From assembly GCA_003144015.1 (NCBI GenBank), contig QFWS01000001.1:620001-684000 (forward strand): 64,000 nucleotides of DNA, given 5' to 3'. The notes beneath the pieces were generated by a model. The model was not told where the DNA came from. It did no database searches and was given only the letters and a program-made list of their open reading frames with translations. Position 1 is the first letter of the stretch; each line of letters begins with the position of its first letter. The translations under genes were made by a program, and so were the position numbers. Positions 27,267-35,931 of the stretch are shown here, one piece after another. Origin of the DNA: Flavobacteriaceae bacterium LYZ1037 (GTDB lineage Bacteria > Bacteroidota > Bacteroidia > Flavobacteriales > Flavobacteriaceae).

Positions 27267-27593
27267 TTATTGATTTCCCCATTCTTCCATCATGGTTTCA
27301 GATTGTATCATGATTTCATCCCAACCAATAGTTGCAATTCTATAGACTGTCATTCCAAAGTAAAGTAAATTTATAATTAGAATAGACATAGCAACTATTT
27401 TAGCTGTATTCATAGCTTTGACACTACTATGATCGTAATTTTCTGGATTTTCTTCTACTTGTTTTAATTTGCTATGTGCAATAAAGAAGGCAATTCCAGC
27501 TAGTACAAAACCAAGTCCTCCAATGCAGCAACATAATAATCCTAAAATTGCTAAAACATAAACTAGGGTTGGATTGAGATTTTCTTTTTCCAT
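27267..27593 (-). CDS. CCC motif membrane protein
   Basis: This 108-residue protein has two membrane helices. The first contains the triple-cysteine stretch LAILGLLCCCIGGLGFVLAG that gives the family its name, the second is IVAMSILIINLLYFGMTVY. A charged loop (HSKLKQVEENPENYDHSS) lies between. Function is unknown; the layout resembles small DUF4190-type proteins. It lies 9 nt downstream of the DUF2752 gene, and the pair looks like one unit. Confidence 0.75.
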   Translation of the reverse strand: MEKENLNPTLVYVLAILGLLCCCIGGLGFVLAGIAFFIAHSKLKQVEENPENYDHSSVKAMNTAKIVAMSILIINLLYFGMTVYRIATIGWDEIMIQSETMMEEWGNQ

Positions 27594-27602
27594 AAGTGAT
27601 AG

Positions 27603-27890
27603 TTAATTGATAATTTTTAGTGTATAACTTACTACAATAATGCTTATGCTTATAATAGCTAAAATGTTAATAATTTTGTTTGAATGTTTAAATTTAAAGA
27701 AAAAATTTAAACCTATGAATAAGAATAACGGAATTAAAGTATAAACAGCTGGATACATTTTAAATGCAGCTATAAATTCGCCATGCAATAAGAAAACAAA
27801 AGCTCTTTGTAAACCACAACCTAAACAATCAAATCCTAAGATTTGTTTACTTAAACAGGGTAACATAAAATCTTCTAAAGAAGATGTCAT
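27603..27890 (-). CDS. DUF2752 domain-containing membrane protein
   Basis: This 95-residue protein shows the DUF2752 signature: C-x-x-K...FDCLGCGLQRAFVFLLHGEF followed by AAFKMYPAVYTLIPLFLF, then a second membrane helix at the C-terminus. The cysteine pair in CLGCGLQRA is conserved in the family; its role is unknown. It is paired with the CCC-motif gene and follows the T9SS cargo gene on the same strand. Confidence 0.8.
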   Translation of the reverse strand: MTSSLEDFMLPCLSKQILGFDCLGCGLQRAFVFLLHGEFIAAFKMYPAVYTLIPLFLFIGLNFFFKFKHSNKIINILAIISISIIVVSYTLKIIN

Positions 27891-27934
27891 AAATCTTTAA
27901 ATTAGATTTATTAAAGGTATAAAAATCGAATGTG

Positions 27935-29785
27935 TTATTTATTTGAAATTACAATCTTTTTACTTACAATCTGATTATCGTTAAAAGTAACGTTAGCTAT
28001 GTAAACTCCTTGACTTAAGTTTTTTGTTGAAAAACTGTAGTTTGTTTCCGACTTTAAGTCTCTTTCATCAAAGATTTGTTTTCCAGAAACATCATATAAT
28101 CTTACTTGTTTTATTTCTAAAAGTTTTGGGTTTAAAATGCTTAATTGAGATAATTGATTGTTTTGATAAATGTTTAAATCATCTACAGTTATAACATCTT
28201 CAACATTTAAAGCTTCAGAAGTGAAGGTTATTTCAAAACGATCTGTATATGTGCCTTGAGGTAAATTTATTTCATAATTATTTTCTCTTAAATTTACATA
28301 GATTTGGTTTTCTATGTCATGAATAAAGATGGGCTGACTGTCATCAAAATTTTGGATATCGAAAATTCTAAATCTTATAGGTTGATTGTTTTGTGCTTTA
28401 ATAACCAAAGGAATTTTTAATTCCATATCATAATTAAAGGCTTGAATCACATATGGTTTATTATTTAACACCCAGTATGCATCTGTGCTTAAAACTTCTA
28501 CATTATTAGCTTCTAAACCATAATCAAAACCATCTGTAGCAGTATGATGAAAATTCATTAATAATTGTCTAGTAAAAAACTCTCCTTGAGAAAAATCAAC
28601 ATTGATTCTAAAGCGTTTAAAGTCTTTTGGAACAATATTTAAGCCGTTTTCATTGTACTCAGATTCTTGAAAGGAAACTACATTATTAGTGTTCTCTGTT
28701 CTAAAAAACTCACTGTTTGGATCTGATTGTTTATAATACACTCTTTGTGTATTAGTAAATGTCACACTGCCACCAGCTGAAGAACCCTCCATCATAAATC
28801 CCTGTCCAATTGGGATATAACGTCTTGCAGTTTTAGTGCCATAACCAAAAGGGACATTTGTTGGTGTTCCATTTAATAAATAAGTTGTAAAAGGAGCATA
28901 AGTAAACGAGTCCACACCACCTGCAGAAATAGTATATAAAGCATAACCTCCAATATAATTAGATAATACATGCGATGTAGCACCAGGAGCTTGCTCCCAA
29001 TATTTTAAAACACCTGTTGTACTTGTATGATTTGCTGTTGTATTATGAATTAACTCTAAGGCATCTATAGCAGAAGGATAAGGATTGCCAACCAAAGTTT
29101 CTTTATTAGCATTTATTATAGCTGTAATTGTTCCATTATTAGGTCTACCTCTAAAATCGTATTTTTGGGCACCACTTGGGTTTCCTTTCATGGTAAAACC
29201 ATAACCAGGAGCTAATGTGCCATTTGGATCGCCACCAACGGGTAAGCTTCCTCCACCTAAACCGATCCAATCTTCGTAAGGGTTTGTAGTTGAAGTTAAA
29301 CCAATATAGGTGTAGAGCCAATAACTAGCAATTTGTGTTGTTGTACCATTATAACCAGCTATGAATCCAAAAGGGGAGCTAGTAATTGGAGCAGCAGTTT
29401 CACGATAAAGGTTGTCAAATGGTATAAATGTTGTATTCCCGGCAGTTCCACTGTTTAACCCAACCGGAGATGCCCAATAATTATACATATAAGTATTTGA
29501 GTTGCCAGTTTGGTAAACACTTAGTTGGCCCTTTCCAGAATTTGTACTTGTCACAGTTCCTGTACCTTGTAGCAATTGTGCATCATTACGTAAATAAATA
29601 TGGCCACCAGTTCCAATACCAGTGTCTAAATTAATGTCATTGGTTACATATAGAGGCGCCACAGTAGGTCCACTTGAAAAAGCAGCCCCATCTACATAGA
29701 TATAACTACCTGTTTTAACAAATAAATCTTGAGCAGGCATGAGACTACAAGTAGCAAATAAAATTAATGTATATATATGTTTCAT
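27935..29785 (-). CDS. T9SS type A sorting domain-containing surface protein
   Basis: This 616-residue exported protein has a short signal peptide (LILFATCSLMPAQ). The large N-terminal body is Gly/Thr/Asn-rich and beta in character, with repeated GxPxPxxxPxG-like turns (PSPFGFIAGYNGTT, GNPYPSAIDALEL, FRIFDIQNF). The last about 75 residues are a type A C-terminal sorting domain: QLSILNPKLLEIKQVRLYDV, then SGKQIFDERDL and LSQGVYIANVTFNDNQIVSKKIVI. The domain should direct the protein through the type IX system to the cell surface. No enzymatic domain is visible. It is encoded downstream of two other secreted proteins. Confidence 0.85.
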   Translation of the reverse strand: MKHIYTLILFATCSLMPAQDLFVKTGSYIYVDGAAFSSGPTVAPLYVTNDINLDTGIGTGGHIYLRNDAQLLQGTGTVTSTNSGKGQLSVYQTGNSNTYMYNYWASPVGLNSGTAGNTTFIPFDNLYRETAAPITSSPFGFIAGYNGTTTQIASYWLYTYIGLTSTTNPYEDWIGLGGGSLPVGGDPNGTLAPGYGFTMKGNPSGAQKYDFRGRPNNGTITAIINANKETLVGNPYPSAIDALELIHNTTANHTSTTGVLKYWEQAPGATSHVLSNYIGGYALYTISAGGVDSFTYAPFTTYLLNGTPTNVPFGYGTKTARRYIPIGQGFMMEGSSAGGSVTFTNTQRVYYKQSDPNSEFFRTENTNNVVSFQESEYNENGLNIVPKDFKRFRINVDFSQGEFFTRQLLMNFHHTATDGFDYGLEANNVEVLSTDAYWVLNNKPYVIQAFNYDMELKIPLVIKAQNNQPIRFRIFDIQNFDDSQPIFIHDIENQIYVNLRENNYEINLPQGTYTDRFEITFTSEALNVEDVITVDDLNIYQNNQLSQLSILNPKLLEIKQVRLYDVSGKQIFDERDLKSETNYSFSTKNLSQGVYIANVTFNDNQIVSKKIVISNK

Positions 29786-29861
29786 TTATTGGCTTTGAAT
29801 TATAAATTAAAAAAATAGTTAAATGTTCTTTATTAACAAGTTTTGGTGTTTCTACAAGGTT

Positions 29862-30131
29862 TTAATTTTTAACCTCATATTTATTTTTTAAAGTTGCTTT
29901 GTCATCACTCTTTTGTTTGGGTTGCTCCAATATTTTAATAGACACCGTTGTATCTCTTTTTTTTTGATATAGTTCAGATTTAGTAATTATTTCAGTGTTT
30001 TCTTCTAAAGCAGTAGAATCCTTTTGTTTGACATAAGTGTTTTTCGATGAACTATGGAGTAAATTAGGACTAGTTTGACTATAAGAGTTAAAACAGAACA
30101 TATAAAAAATACAAAATATAATAGTTTTCAT
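29862..30131 (-). CDS. Small secreted hypothetical protein
   Basis: This 89-residue protein has a signal peptide (IFCIFYMFCFNSYSQ) and a short, polar Lys/Ser/Glu-rich mature part without cysteines or known motif, which looks disordered. It starts 3 nt after the stop of the preceding secreted protein gene and precedes the T9SS cargo gene, so it belongs to the same unit. I do not recognise a family. Confidence 0.6.
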   Translation of the reverse strand: MKTIIFCIFYMFCFNSYSQTSPNLLHSSSKNTYVKQKDSTALEENTEIITKSELYQKKRDTTVSIKILEQPKQKSDDKATLKNKYEVKN

Positions 30132-30134
30132 AAT

Positions 30135-31073
30135 TTAATCTAAAATGGTTATACTTCTATGAGAATAGTCTGGCAATGAAGAAACAGAGTTGTATGCTAC
30201 AGAAGGACTATTCCCATCTCTTCTCCATTGAATTCTTAAAGTAATACTTACACCTGGAGTAACTACAACAGGATACATTGTAAAATGAGCATTCCAAGAA
30301 GTTGCAATTTGATATGTTCCAGACCAAGAATCATTATCTGTATCAGTAGATAAAGAAGTAAGGCCAGCTATATGTATATTGGTGCCTGATGTATCATCTA
30401 CCAGCCTAAAATTAACATATGAAGTTTCAGCAGAAGTATTCATATGACCAGATGCACTAAAATTAACATAAACCACGCTATGTTTAGGAATAAATGTAAT
30501 ACTCATATCTGCCATATCAGCCCAATTGATGCTATTTCTTTGAATATCGCTTGTGCCTATTGAATATTGTATGTTGTCACCATATTTGCTATCAGCATAA
30601 TTTACTATGAGCCATCTATTTTGTGTTGTATTATATTGTAATGTAACTGTTGCATATTGACCTACAAGAGTGAAGTTTGTACCTCCTGGGCAAAGGATTC
30701 TGTTTGAGCCAATTGATGTTGTATTATGCATTAAGGTTAGCGTATGTGCAGTTGTGTTTTCTAGAGTTACTACTTGACCATTTGCTGGATTTGGAGTGTT
30801 TAGAGGAACAATACCTGATATATTAAAATTACCAGTAGCTCCAGTTATTCTATAAAATGAATATGGTATTCCAGCACCTAAAGAAACATTGTCGTTATTT
30901 GTAGCAGTTAAGTTTATAGCTGTACCTTCTCTATAAGAAACTGCACCTTCAACATCTAAAGTTGTGGTAGGGCTAATCGTTCCAATTCCAACTTGAGCTG
31001 TTGCACTTAAAGAAATTAATAAAATTGCTATAAATAAAATTTGGAACTTGCTAAGGAAGTTATTTTTTTTCAT
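30135..31073 (-). CDS. Secreted beta-rich protein of the QVGIGT type
   Basis: This 312-residue exported protein has a signal peptide ending SLSATAQ and the mature start QVGIGTISPTTTLDVEGAV, which is typical of flavobacterial surface or phage-tail-fibre-like proteins. The rest is Thr/Asn-rich beta structure (SFYRITGATGNFNISG, VVTLENTTAHTLTLMHN, HRSITILD end). It lacks a sorting domain. As first gene of a three-gene unit ending with a T9SS cargo protein, it may form part of a surface structure, which is inference. Confidence 0.6.
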   Translation of the reverse strand: MKKNNFLSKFQILFIAILLISLSATAQVGIGTISPTTTLDVEGAVSYREGTAINLTATNNDNVSLGAGIPYSFYRITGATGNFNISGIVPLNTPNPANGQVVTLENTTAHTLTLMHNTTSIGSNRILCPGGTNFTLVGQYATVTLQYNTTQNRWLIVNYADSKYGDNIQYSIGTSDIQRNSINWADMADMSITFIPKHSVVYVNFSASGHMNTSAETSYVNFRLVDDTSGTNIHIAGLTSLSTDTDNDSWSGTYQIATSWNAHFTMYPVVVTPGVSITLRIQWRRDGNSPSVAYNSVSSLPDYSHRSITILD

Positions 31074-31185
31074 AATTTTCAGCTTTTAATTAGTATAGGG
31101 TGTTATTAATTTACTCAAATTTGAATAAGTTATTAATGTAAAGCATTAGATATTCGTTAAATAGTTTAAAATCACCGTTGTAAGT

Positions 31186-31386
31186 ATGAGTTATTCAAAA
31201 TATATAAATTATTTATTAATTGTAATTGGGGCTATAGTAGCTATTTATGCTCAAGCAGGTGAAAAACAGGATGTCGTTATTTTGATTTTAGGAATCGTAA
31301 TTTTAATGTTTGGACTGTTTAGAATTTCAAGTACAATACCTAGTAAAAACCAAACTGAGGAAAAAGATTTTAATGATGATATATAA
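31186..31386 (+). CDS. Small two-helix membrane protein
   Basis: This 66-residue protein has two hydrophobic helices (YINYLLIVIGAIVAIYAQ and VVILILGIVILMFGLFRI) joined by a short charged turn and a polar acidic tail. Its TAA stop overlaps the ATG of the Smr-domain gene (TAATG), so the two are translationally coupled. Function is unknown. Confidence 0.65.
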   Translation: MSYSKYINYLLIVIGAIVAIYAQAGEKQDVVILILGIVILMFGLFRISSTIPSKNQTEEKDFNDDI

Positions 31387-31949
31387 TGGGTTTTAAAGTT
31401 GGAAATAGAGTCTCGGTTTTAGATGAAGATTTATCGGGATATGTAATAAAAATCATTGATAATAATATTACAATTGAAACGGATGATGGTTTTGAATTAG
31501 ATTTTAAATCCAATGAGGTAGTTCTTATAGCAAACGAATCTCAATTAAAAAGAAATTCTTTTCTTGATGTTCCTTTAGATGAAGTCTTAAAAGAAAAAGA
31601 AAGCTCAAAAAGAAAGCCTAAAAATAAGAAAAAAGTTAAAGAGCGTTTCGAGCCTACTATGGAAGTCGATTTACACATTCATCAATTAACAGATACCTCT
31701 GGTAGAATGAGTAATCACGACATGCTTACTTTGCAATTAGATACAGCCAGAAAACAATTAGAATACGCTATTAGAAAACGTATTCAAAAAGTAGTTTTTA
31801 TACATGGTGTTGGTGAAGGTGTCTTAAAAATTGAATTAGAGTATCTGTTTGGTAGATATAATAATGTAAAATACTACGAGGCTAATTACCAAAAATATGG
31901 ATTAGGAGCTACTGAAGTTTATATTTTTCAAAACGCAGAAAGAGATTAA
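31386..31949 (+). CDS. Smr/MutS2-like domain protein (DUF2027 N-terminus)
   Basis: This 187-residue protein has an N-terminal SH3-like DUF2027 segment (KVGNRVSVLDEDLSGYVIKI, then IETDDGFELDFKSNEVV), a Lys/Glu linker, and a C-terminal Smr domain (about 95-187) with the catalytic-type motifs MEVDLHIHQL and VVFIHGVGEGVLK. Smr domains are nicking or RNA-cleaving nucleases in MutS2 and related proteins. It is coupled to a small membrane protein upstream, and its stop overlaps the convergent gene by 4 nt. Confidence 0.8.
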   Translation: MGFKVGNRVSVLDEDLSGYVIKIIDNNITIETDDGFELDFKSNEVVLIANESQLKRNSFLDVPLDEVLKEKESSKRKPKNKKKVKERFEPTMEVDLHIHQLTDTSGRMSNHDMLTLQLDTARKQLEYAIRKRIQKVVFIHGVGEGVLKIELEYLFGRYNNVKYYEANYQKYGLGATEVYIFQNAERD

Positions 31950-32887
31950 AAATCTGGTGTAACCGTTCTTGTGTCTGATGTTCCAGAGTTTTGTAACAAT
32001 CCAAAGTCAAAATTATCTTGATTCAGTGTTGGAAATGAAATGCTATCTACTTTTAAAGTTACAACATAGGTTTGTTCAATGTTATGTGGTCTGTAAGCTG
32101 TTGCATCGACAACAGTTGCTACTTGTGGATTTAAATAATCGGCAATGTTTGGATTGGTATAATCGTTAGACGGATTTTGATCTTGAGTCACATTTTCTTC
32201 GTCTATGGTTAATACCATATCCCCATCGTCATCATTATCTAAATAATTTGGCACACCATCGCCATCGGTATCTTGAGGGTCTGTTAATGGGTCATCATCA
32301 TTATCATCCATGTCATAATCAATTAGCTCTGTACTGGTTAGTACATTATCGCCATCGTCATCTTCGTCTAAAAAGTTTGGAATTCCATCACCATCGGTAT
32401 CATCATCATAATAATCACCATTTCCGTTTAAATCTTCCATTTCAGCAGGAACACCATCGTTATCATCTTCAGAATAGGTTGTTGTAATCAGATAATTTCC
32501 AGAGCTGCTAGATTGGTCGTCTGTTATTTGCAAATCAGAAGGAGGTACGTCGTTACAAAATAGGTTTCCACTAATACTATTATAACTTCTATAGTTAAAT
32601 AAATTGGTGACACCATCGATAGTTCCAGGGATTGAATCATTAACTAGCTCGACCAATAAAGATCCATTTGAAATTGGCTCAACTTCAAAAAGATCATCTA
32701 AAGTAATGGCAGGAGAACTTATTTGTAAGGAAATAGATTCTGCTGGATTTTCTCTAATGTTATAAAACACTAATTCACCACAAGCCTCAAAGGTATCATC
32801 GAAATCTAATTGTACTATAATAATATCCCCATCGTCGCATGAAAATATTAAAAGCATAATGGATAAGAAGGTTATTATTTTTCGCAT
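31946..32887 (-). CDS. Lipoprotein with Asp-rich thrombospondin type 3 calcium-binding repeats
   Basis: This 313-residue protein has a lipobox ending MLLIFSCDDGD (lipidated Cys about residue 17), a beta-rich domain to about 140, then three to four Ca-binding repeats of the type DxDGDGIPNFLDxDDDGDxV at about 160-235 (for example DTDGDGIPNFLDEDDDGDN). These Asp-rich repeats bind calcium and stiffen surface proteins. The C-terminal part (about 255-313) is again beta-rich. It is anchored in a membrane, probably surface-exposed. The binding partner is unknown. Confidence 0.72.
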   Translation of the reverse strand: MRKIITFLSIMLLIFSCDDGDIIIVQLDFDDTFEACGELVFYNIRENPAESISLQISSPAITLDDLFEVEPISNGSLLVELVNDSIPGTIDGVTNLFNYRSYNSISGNLFCNDVPPSDLQITDDQSSSSGNYLITTTYSEDDNDGVPAEMEDLNGNGDYYDDDTDGDGIPNFLDEDDDGDNVLTSTELIDYDMDDNDDDPLTDPQDTDGDGVPNYLDNDDDGDMVLTIDEENVTQDQNPSNDYTNPNIADYLNPQVATVVDATAYRPHNIEQTYVVTLKVDSISFPTLNQDNFDFGLLQNSGTSDTRTVTPDF

Positions 32888-32945
32888 AGCATGATTACAA
32901 TTTGAGACAAAAATAAAAGATTTAGTAAATATACAACGAGGCTTC

Positions 32946-32975
32946 TTGTAAATAATTATAATTGCGTTATTTTTG
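32946..32975 (+). promoter_or_regulatory. Bacteroidota promoter (TTG-N19-TATTTTTG) for the cysteine desulfurase
   Basis: TTG at 32946-32948 and TATTTTTG at 32968-32975 are exactly 19 nt apart, the textbook spacing. Transcription should start near 32980, leaving a leader of about 125 nt. Confidence 0.55.
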
Positions 32976-32986
32976 CTCTTTATATT

Positions 32987-33001
32987 TTGATATTATATCA
33001 A
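32987..33001. promoter_or_regulatory. Palindromic operator candidate in the cysteine desulfurase leader
   Basis: TTGATATTATATCAA is a 7-1-7 inverted repeat starting a few bases after the predicted transcription start, a position suited to a repressor. An AT-rich chance palindrome is possible. Confidence 0.35.
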
Positions 33002-33106
33002 GCTAAAATGTTCACATAAAACCTCTTTTATTTATTTTTTTACTTCAGAATAAATAAATTATTAAGCCGAATTATGTAACTAATTAATAACAATAAGCAA
33101 AAACAC

Positions 33107-34255
33107 ATGAAACCTGTTTATTTAGATAGTGCTGCTACCACAAGAGTTAGAGATGAAGTGATTGAAGTTATTCAAGATACTTTATTAAATTTTTATGGAA
33201 ATCCATCTTCAACTCATGCTTTTGGAAGAGCATCAAAATCAATTATTGAAACAACAAGAAAAACCATTGCTAAAGAATTAAACGCATCTCCTCAAGAAAT
33301 TATTTTCACTTCAGGTGGTACAGAAGCTGATAATATGATATTGCGTTGTGCTGTTAGAGATGCCAATGTAACTACCATTATTACATCTCCTATTGAACAT
33401 CATGCTGTTTTGCATACTGTTGAAGAATTAAGAAACGAATATAATGTTACGGTAGAGTATGTAAAACTTCAAGATTGTGGCACTCCAGATTATCAAGACT
33501 TAGAACGTTTATTATCTGCTAACGACGAAAGAAAGTTGGTGAGTTTAATGCATGTAAATAATGAAGTTGGTAATATATTAGACGTTGATAAGGTTGCTGC
33601 TTTATGTGTTGCTAATAATGCCCTGTTTCATAGTGATACGGTTCAATCTATTGGTCATTATAAATGGGATGTACAAAAAACACCTATTGACTTTATGACG
33701 GCAGCTGCACATAAATTTCACGGACCAAAAGGTATTGGATTTGCTTTTATAAGAAAAAGTAACGCGTTAAAGCCTCTTATTTTTGGAGGTTCTCAGGAAC
33801 GAGGCTTTAGAGCAGGAACAGAACCAGTACACAATATTAAAGGTTTGGAGAAGGCTTTTGTGTTAGCCTATGAAAACTTGGATGAAGAACGTGCTTATGT
33901 TGAAGGTCTTAAAGATTATTTTAAAAAAGAAATAAAAAATGCCATTACAGGAGTTAAGTTTAATGGTGACTGTTCAGACAATTCGAAAAGTACCTACACA
34001 TTGATAAATGTTTGTTTGCCTATGTCTGCAGAGAAAGCTTTAACTCTTCAATTTCAATTAGATTTGAAAGGAATTGCTTGTTCTAAAGGTAGTGCTTGCC
34101 AAAGTGGAAGTGGTAAAGGATCTCATGTTTTAGAACATATATTAAATGAAGAAGATAAACTAAAACCTTCCGTTAGATTTTCGTTTTGTAAATACAACAC
34201 CAAAGAGGAAATAGATTATGTAATTGGCGTTTTAAAAGAATTTGTTGAAAAGTAA
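33107..34255 (+). CDS. Cysteine desulfurase family protein (NifS/IscS-like)
   Basis: This 382-residue class V PLP enzyme takes sulfur from cysteine for iron-sulfur clusters or thio-modifications. Seen are the start VYLDSAATTRVRDEVIEV, the FTSGGTEADNMIL cofactor loop near residue 68, HHAVLHTVE, the PLP lysine in MTAAAHKFHGPKGIGF near residue 205, and the active-site cysteine in CSKGSACQSGSG near residue 328. No scaffold (iscU) or other isc gene is adjacent, so it may be a tRNA-thiolation or general-purpose enzyme. It has its own promoter and a strong terminator. Confidence 0.92.
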   Translation: MKPVYLDSAATTRVRDEVIEVIQDTLLNFYGNPSSTHAFGRASKSIIETTRKTIAKELNASPQEIIFTSGGTEADNMILRCAVRDANVTTIITSPIEHHAVLHTVEELRNEYNVTVEYVKLQDCGTPDYQDLERLLSANDERKLVSLMHVNNEVGNILDVDKVAALCVANNALFHSDTVQSIGHYKWDVQKTPIDFMTAAAHKFHGPKGIGFAFIRKSNALKPLIFGGSQERGFRAGTEPVHNIKGLEKAFVLAYENLDEERAYVEGLKDYFKKEIKNAITGVKFNGDCSDNSKSTYTLINVCLPMSAEKALTLQFQLDLKGIACSKGSACQSGSGKGSHVLEHILNEEDKLKPSVRFSFCKYNTKEEIDYVIGVLKEFVEK

Positions 34256-34314
34256 GTAAGCATTTTACAAAAGTAGCATATAAAATAAAGAGAAAAGAGA
34301 TGTTTTCTCTAAAC

Positions 34315-34350
34315 AAAAAACCTTCAGAAATATATCTGAAGGTTTTTTTT
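34315..34350. terminator. Bidirectional terminator after the cysteine desulfurase
   Basis: CCTTCAGA (34321-34328) pairs with TCTGAAGG (34335-34342), with an A-run before and a T-run of eight after, so it serves both convergent genes. Confidence 0.85.
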
Positions 34351-34366
34351 GCAATTAAATCAACAC

Positions 34367-34864
34367 TTAAGCTGCATGTGCTTCGTTAAGAAGTCTGCTT
34401 TTAATTTTTGCTTCCCATTTTTCTAGTAAAGCAGTTTCGGTACTCATTTCAATATTAACATCTACATTATAAAACTCTAAAATGTCTTTTGTTTTAGTTT
34501 TATTGGTTATTACTAAGTCTATTTTATCTGTTTCAATTTTAGAAGTTGTTTTGTTTTTAAAAGCTCTTTGAGTTCTTACAATTTCGCATGAAGATACTTT
34601 ACCTAAATCAACAATTGTAGTGTGGTGTTCTGCATTAATTATTTTAGAGTAAATAATTTTGTTAGCGGTTTCATCTAAGGCAATAGCATAGTAAGTTCCC
34701 CAGAAATCTGGTTCATTAATATTTAAATTGTTTTTTAAAGCTTCTTCTTTAAAGCCTTTTCTCGAATTTTTCTTTTCTTTTTTTTGTGTTGCTTGTATTA
34801 AAATTAAAGGTAATAATACTATAAGTGCAATTACAATTCCAATAATGGTACTGTGAGATTCCAT
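34367..34864 (-). CDS. Membrane-anchored hypothetical protein
   Basis: This 165-residue protein has one N-terminal membrane helix (IIGIVIALIVLLPLILIQ) followed by a Lys-rich stop-transfer segment (KKEKKNSRKGFKEE) and a cytosolic alpha/beta domain with WGTYYAIALDETANKIIYSKI and a C-terminal helix (ETALLEKWEAKIKSRLL). It resembles small flavobacterial proteins with a PH-like beta domain, but I recognise no named family. It is transcribed alone. Confidence 0.6.
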   Translation of the reverse strand: MESHSTIIGIVIALIVLLPLILIQATQKKEKKNSRKGFKEEALKNNLNINEPDFWGTYYAIALDETANKIIYSKIINAEHHTTIVDLGKVSSCEIVRTQRAFKNKTTSKIETDKIDLVITNKTKTKDILEFYNVDVNIEMSTETALLEKWEAKIKSRLLNEAHAA

Positions 34865-34984
34865 AAAGTTGTTTTTTATTAGTTATAAAATGATTTTTTT
34901 TGACATTAAGTCAAAATTGAATAAATAAGTACAGCTAATCATCGTTCAGAAAATTAGTTGTGATAAAAAATAAAAAATGGAATT

Positions 34985-35359
34985 TTAAGAAAAGGTGTGA
35001 AAAGGGTAGAGTAGTGCCTCAACATCTAATCCAGGTTGGATGTTTTTGCTTTTAACTAGATATTGATTGTCTTTAGTTAACGTGTAGGTTTCTACATGTT
35101 TTAAAAACAAAAAAGAGGTTTTTAAATCTGCTGCTTGAAAATTTAAAACTTCTTCTGTTACAATATCTCCAAGAGGTTCTAAGTCTGGAAATATGGATAA
35201 TTCAGGTGTCTTAGAATTATTAAGATTAATAGCCACATCATGATGTTGATCGCTATCTAAAACCGTATCTACAATAAAATTCTGAATAGAAATGCCCATG
35301 CTTAAGCTATAAGCAAGGAGTAGGCTTAGTGCCATGATATTTCTAATCGTTTGTTTCAC
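34985..35359 (-). CDS. Small exported hypothetical protein
   Basis: This 124-residue protein has an N-terminal hydrophobic segment (NIMALSLLLAYSLSMGISI) that is a signal peptide or anchor and an acidic mature part with a HH pair (DSDQHHDVAIN) and little predicted structure. It resembles no family I know. It is preceded by an inverted repeat (35395-35435) in its promoter region. It may be real because codon use and start region look normal, but confidence is limited. Confidence 0.5.
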   Translation of the reverse strand: MKQTIRNIMALSLLLAYSLSMGISIQNFIVDTVLDSDQHHDVAINLNNSKTPELSIFPDLEPLGDIVTEEVLNFQAADLKTSFLFLKHVETYTLTKDNQYLVKSKNIQPGLDVEALLYPFHTFS

Positions 35360-35394
35360 TTAAATATATTTATTGTTATTAATTTATTAAGTGG

Positions 35395-35435
35395 AATATC
35401 CATAGTTTTATTTTTTAATGATTGAAATGGATATT
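35395..35435. repeat. Inverted repeat upstream of the small exported protein
   Basis: AATATCCAT (35395-35403) is complementary to ATGGATATT (35427-35435) around a 23-nt AT spacer, some 36 nt upstream of the start codon. It is an operator or hairpin candidate. Confidence 0.35.
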
Positions 35436-35601
35436 TCATTGACACAAATGTATAAATGTTTGTGATTCAAATTAAAAAAAGAGTGTTAAATAATAATATG
35501 TTGGATGAATTTATTGGATTACGTCTATTTTTTTTGCTAATTTATATAACGTTTTCAATTCAAATTTCTCAAACTATTGTTAATTATATTTACGTATATT
35601 A

Positions 35602-35847
35602 TTATAGATTCCTAGATTTTAATTCTTTCTCTAATTCTTTGATTTTTTTTCCATTTTTTATAAAAGGGTAAGTCAAAAGTAATGGGAAGAACGTAAAAAA
35701 TCCAAAGCCATTTTTAACTGCACTATATACAGCAATGCCTATGCATAATCCTATAATAGCAGCATTAACGATTTTGTTATATTGTATTTTATTATTTTCT
35801 TCAAGTAATTCCTCGTTAGATAATTCAGCTAATTTTTTCAGTCCCAT
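35602..35847 (-). CDS. Small two-helix membrane protein
   Basis: This 81-residue protein has an N-terminal helix rich in Glu/Asn (KLAELSNEELLEENNKIQYN), two short membrane helices (IVNAAIIGLCIGIAVYSAV and FGFFTFFPLLLTYPFI) and a charged tail (KNGKKIKELEKELKSRNL). The layout is common in orphan flavobacterial membrane proteins often encoded beside transporters. Function is unknown. A shorter ORF on the other strand (35456-35671) overlaps it and looks spurious. Confidence 0.6.
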   Translation of the reverse strand: MGLKKLAELSNEELLEENNKIQYNKIVNAAIIGLCIGIAVYSAVKNGFGFFTFFPLLLTYPFIKNGKKIKELEKELKSRNL

Positions 35848-35931
35848 ATTTATAAAATTATTTAATTTTTATGGATTTGAAGTTTATAATCAAATATGTT
35901 TCAACTACTCGATTCAACCATTTTATAACCA

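Noticed and set aside
31946-31949. 4-nt overlap of convergent stop codons as a sign of misannotation
   Set aside because: Both genes have good domains up to their ends (Smr domain and beta-rich tail), and tail-to-tail overlaps of this kind are common.
32248-32487. His-rich ORF on the plus strand opposite the Ca-binding lipoprotein
   Set aside because: The His-rich sequence is only the antisense reading of the GAT/GAC codons of the Asp-rich repeats.
34935-34965. Hairpin ACAGCTAAT/ATTAGTTGT after the small exported protein gene
   Set aside because: It pairs well only on the strand opposite to the gene and has no T-tract, so it is not a supported terminator.
35456-35671. 71-codon ORF on the plus strand
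   Set aside because: It overlaps the better-supported minus-strand gene at 35602-35847, is mostly low-complexity Phe/Ile/Tyr, and has no plausible promoter-to-start arrangement.
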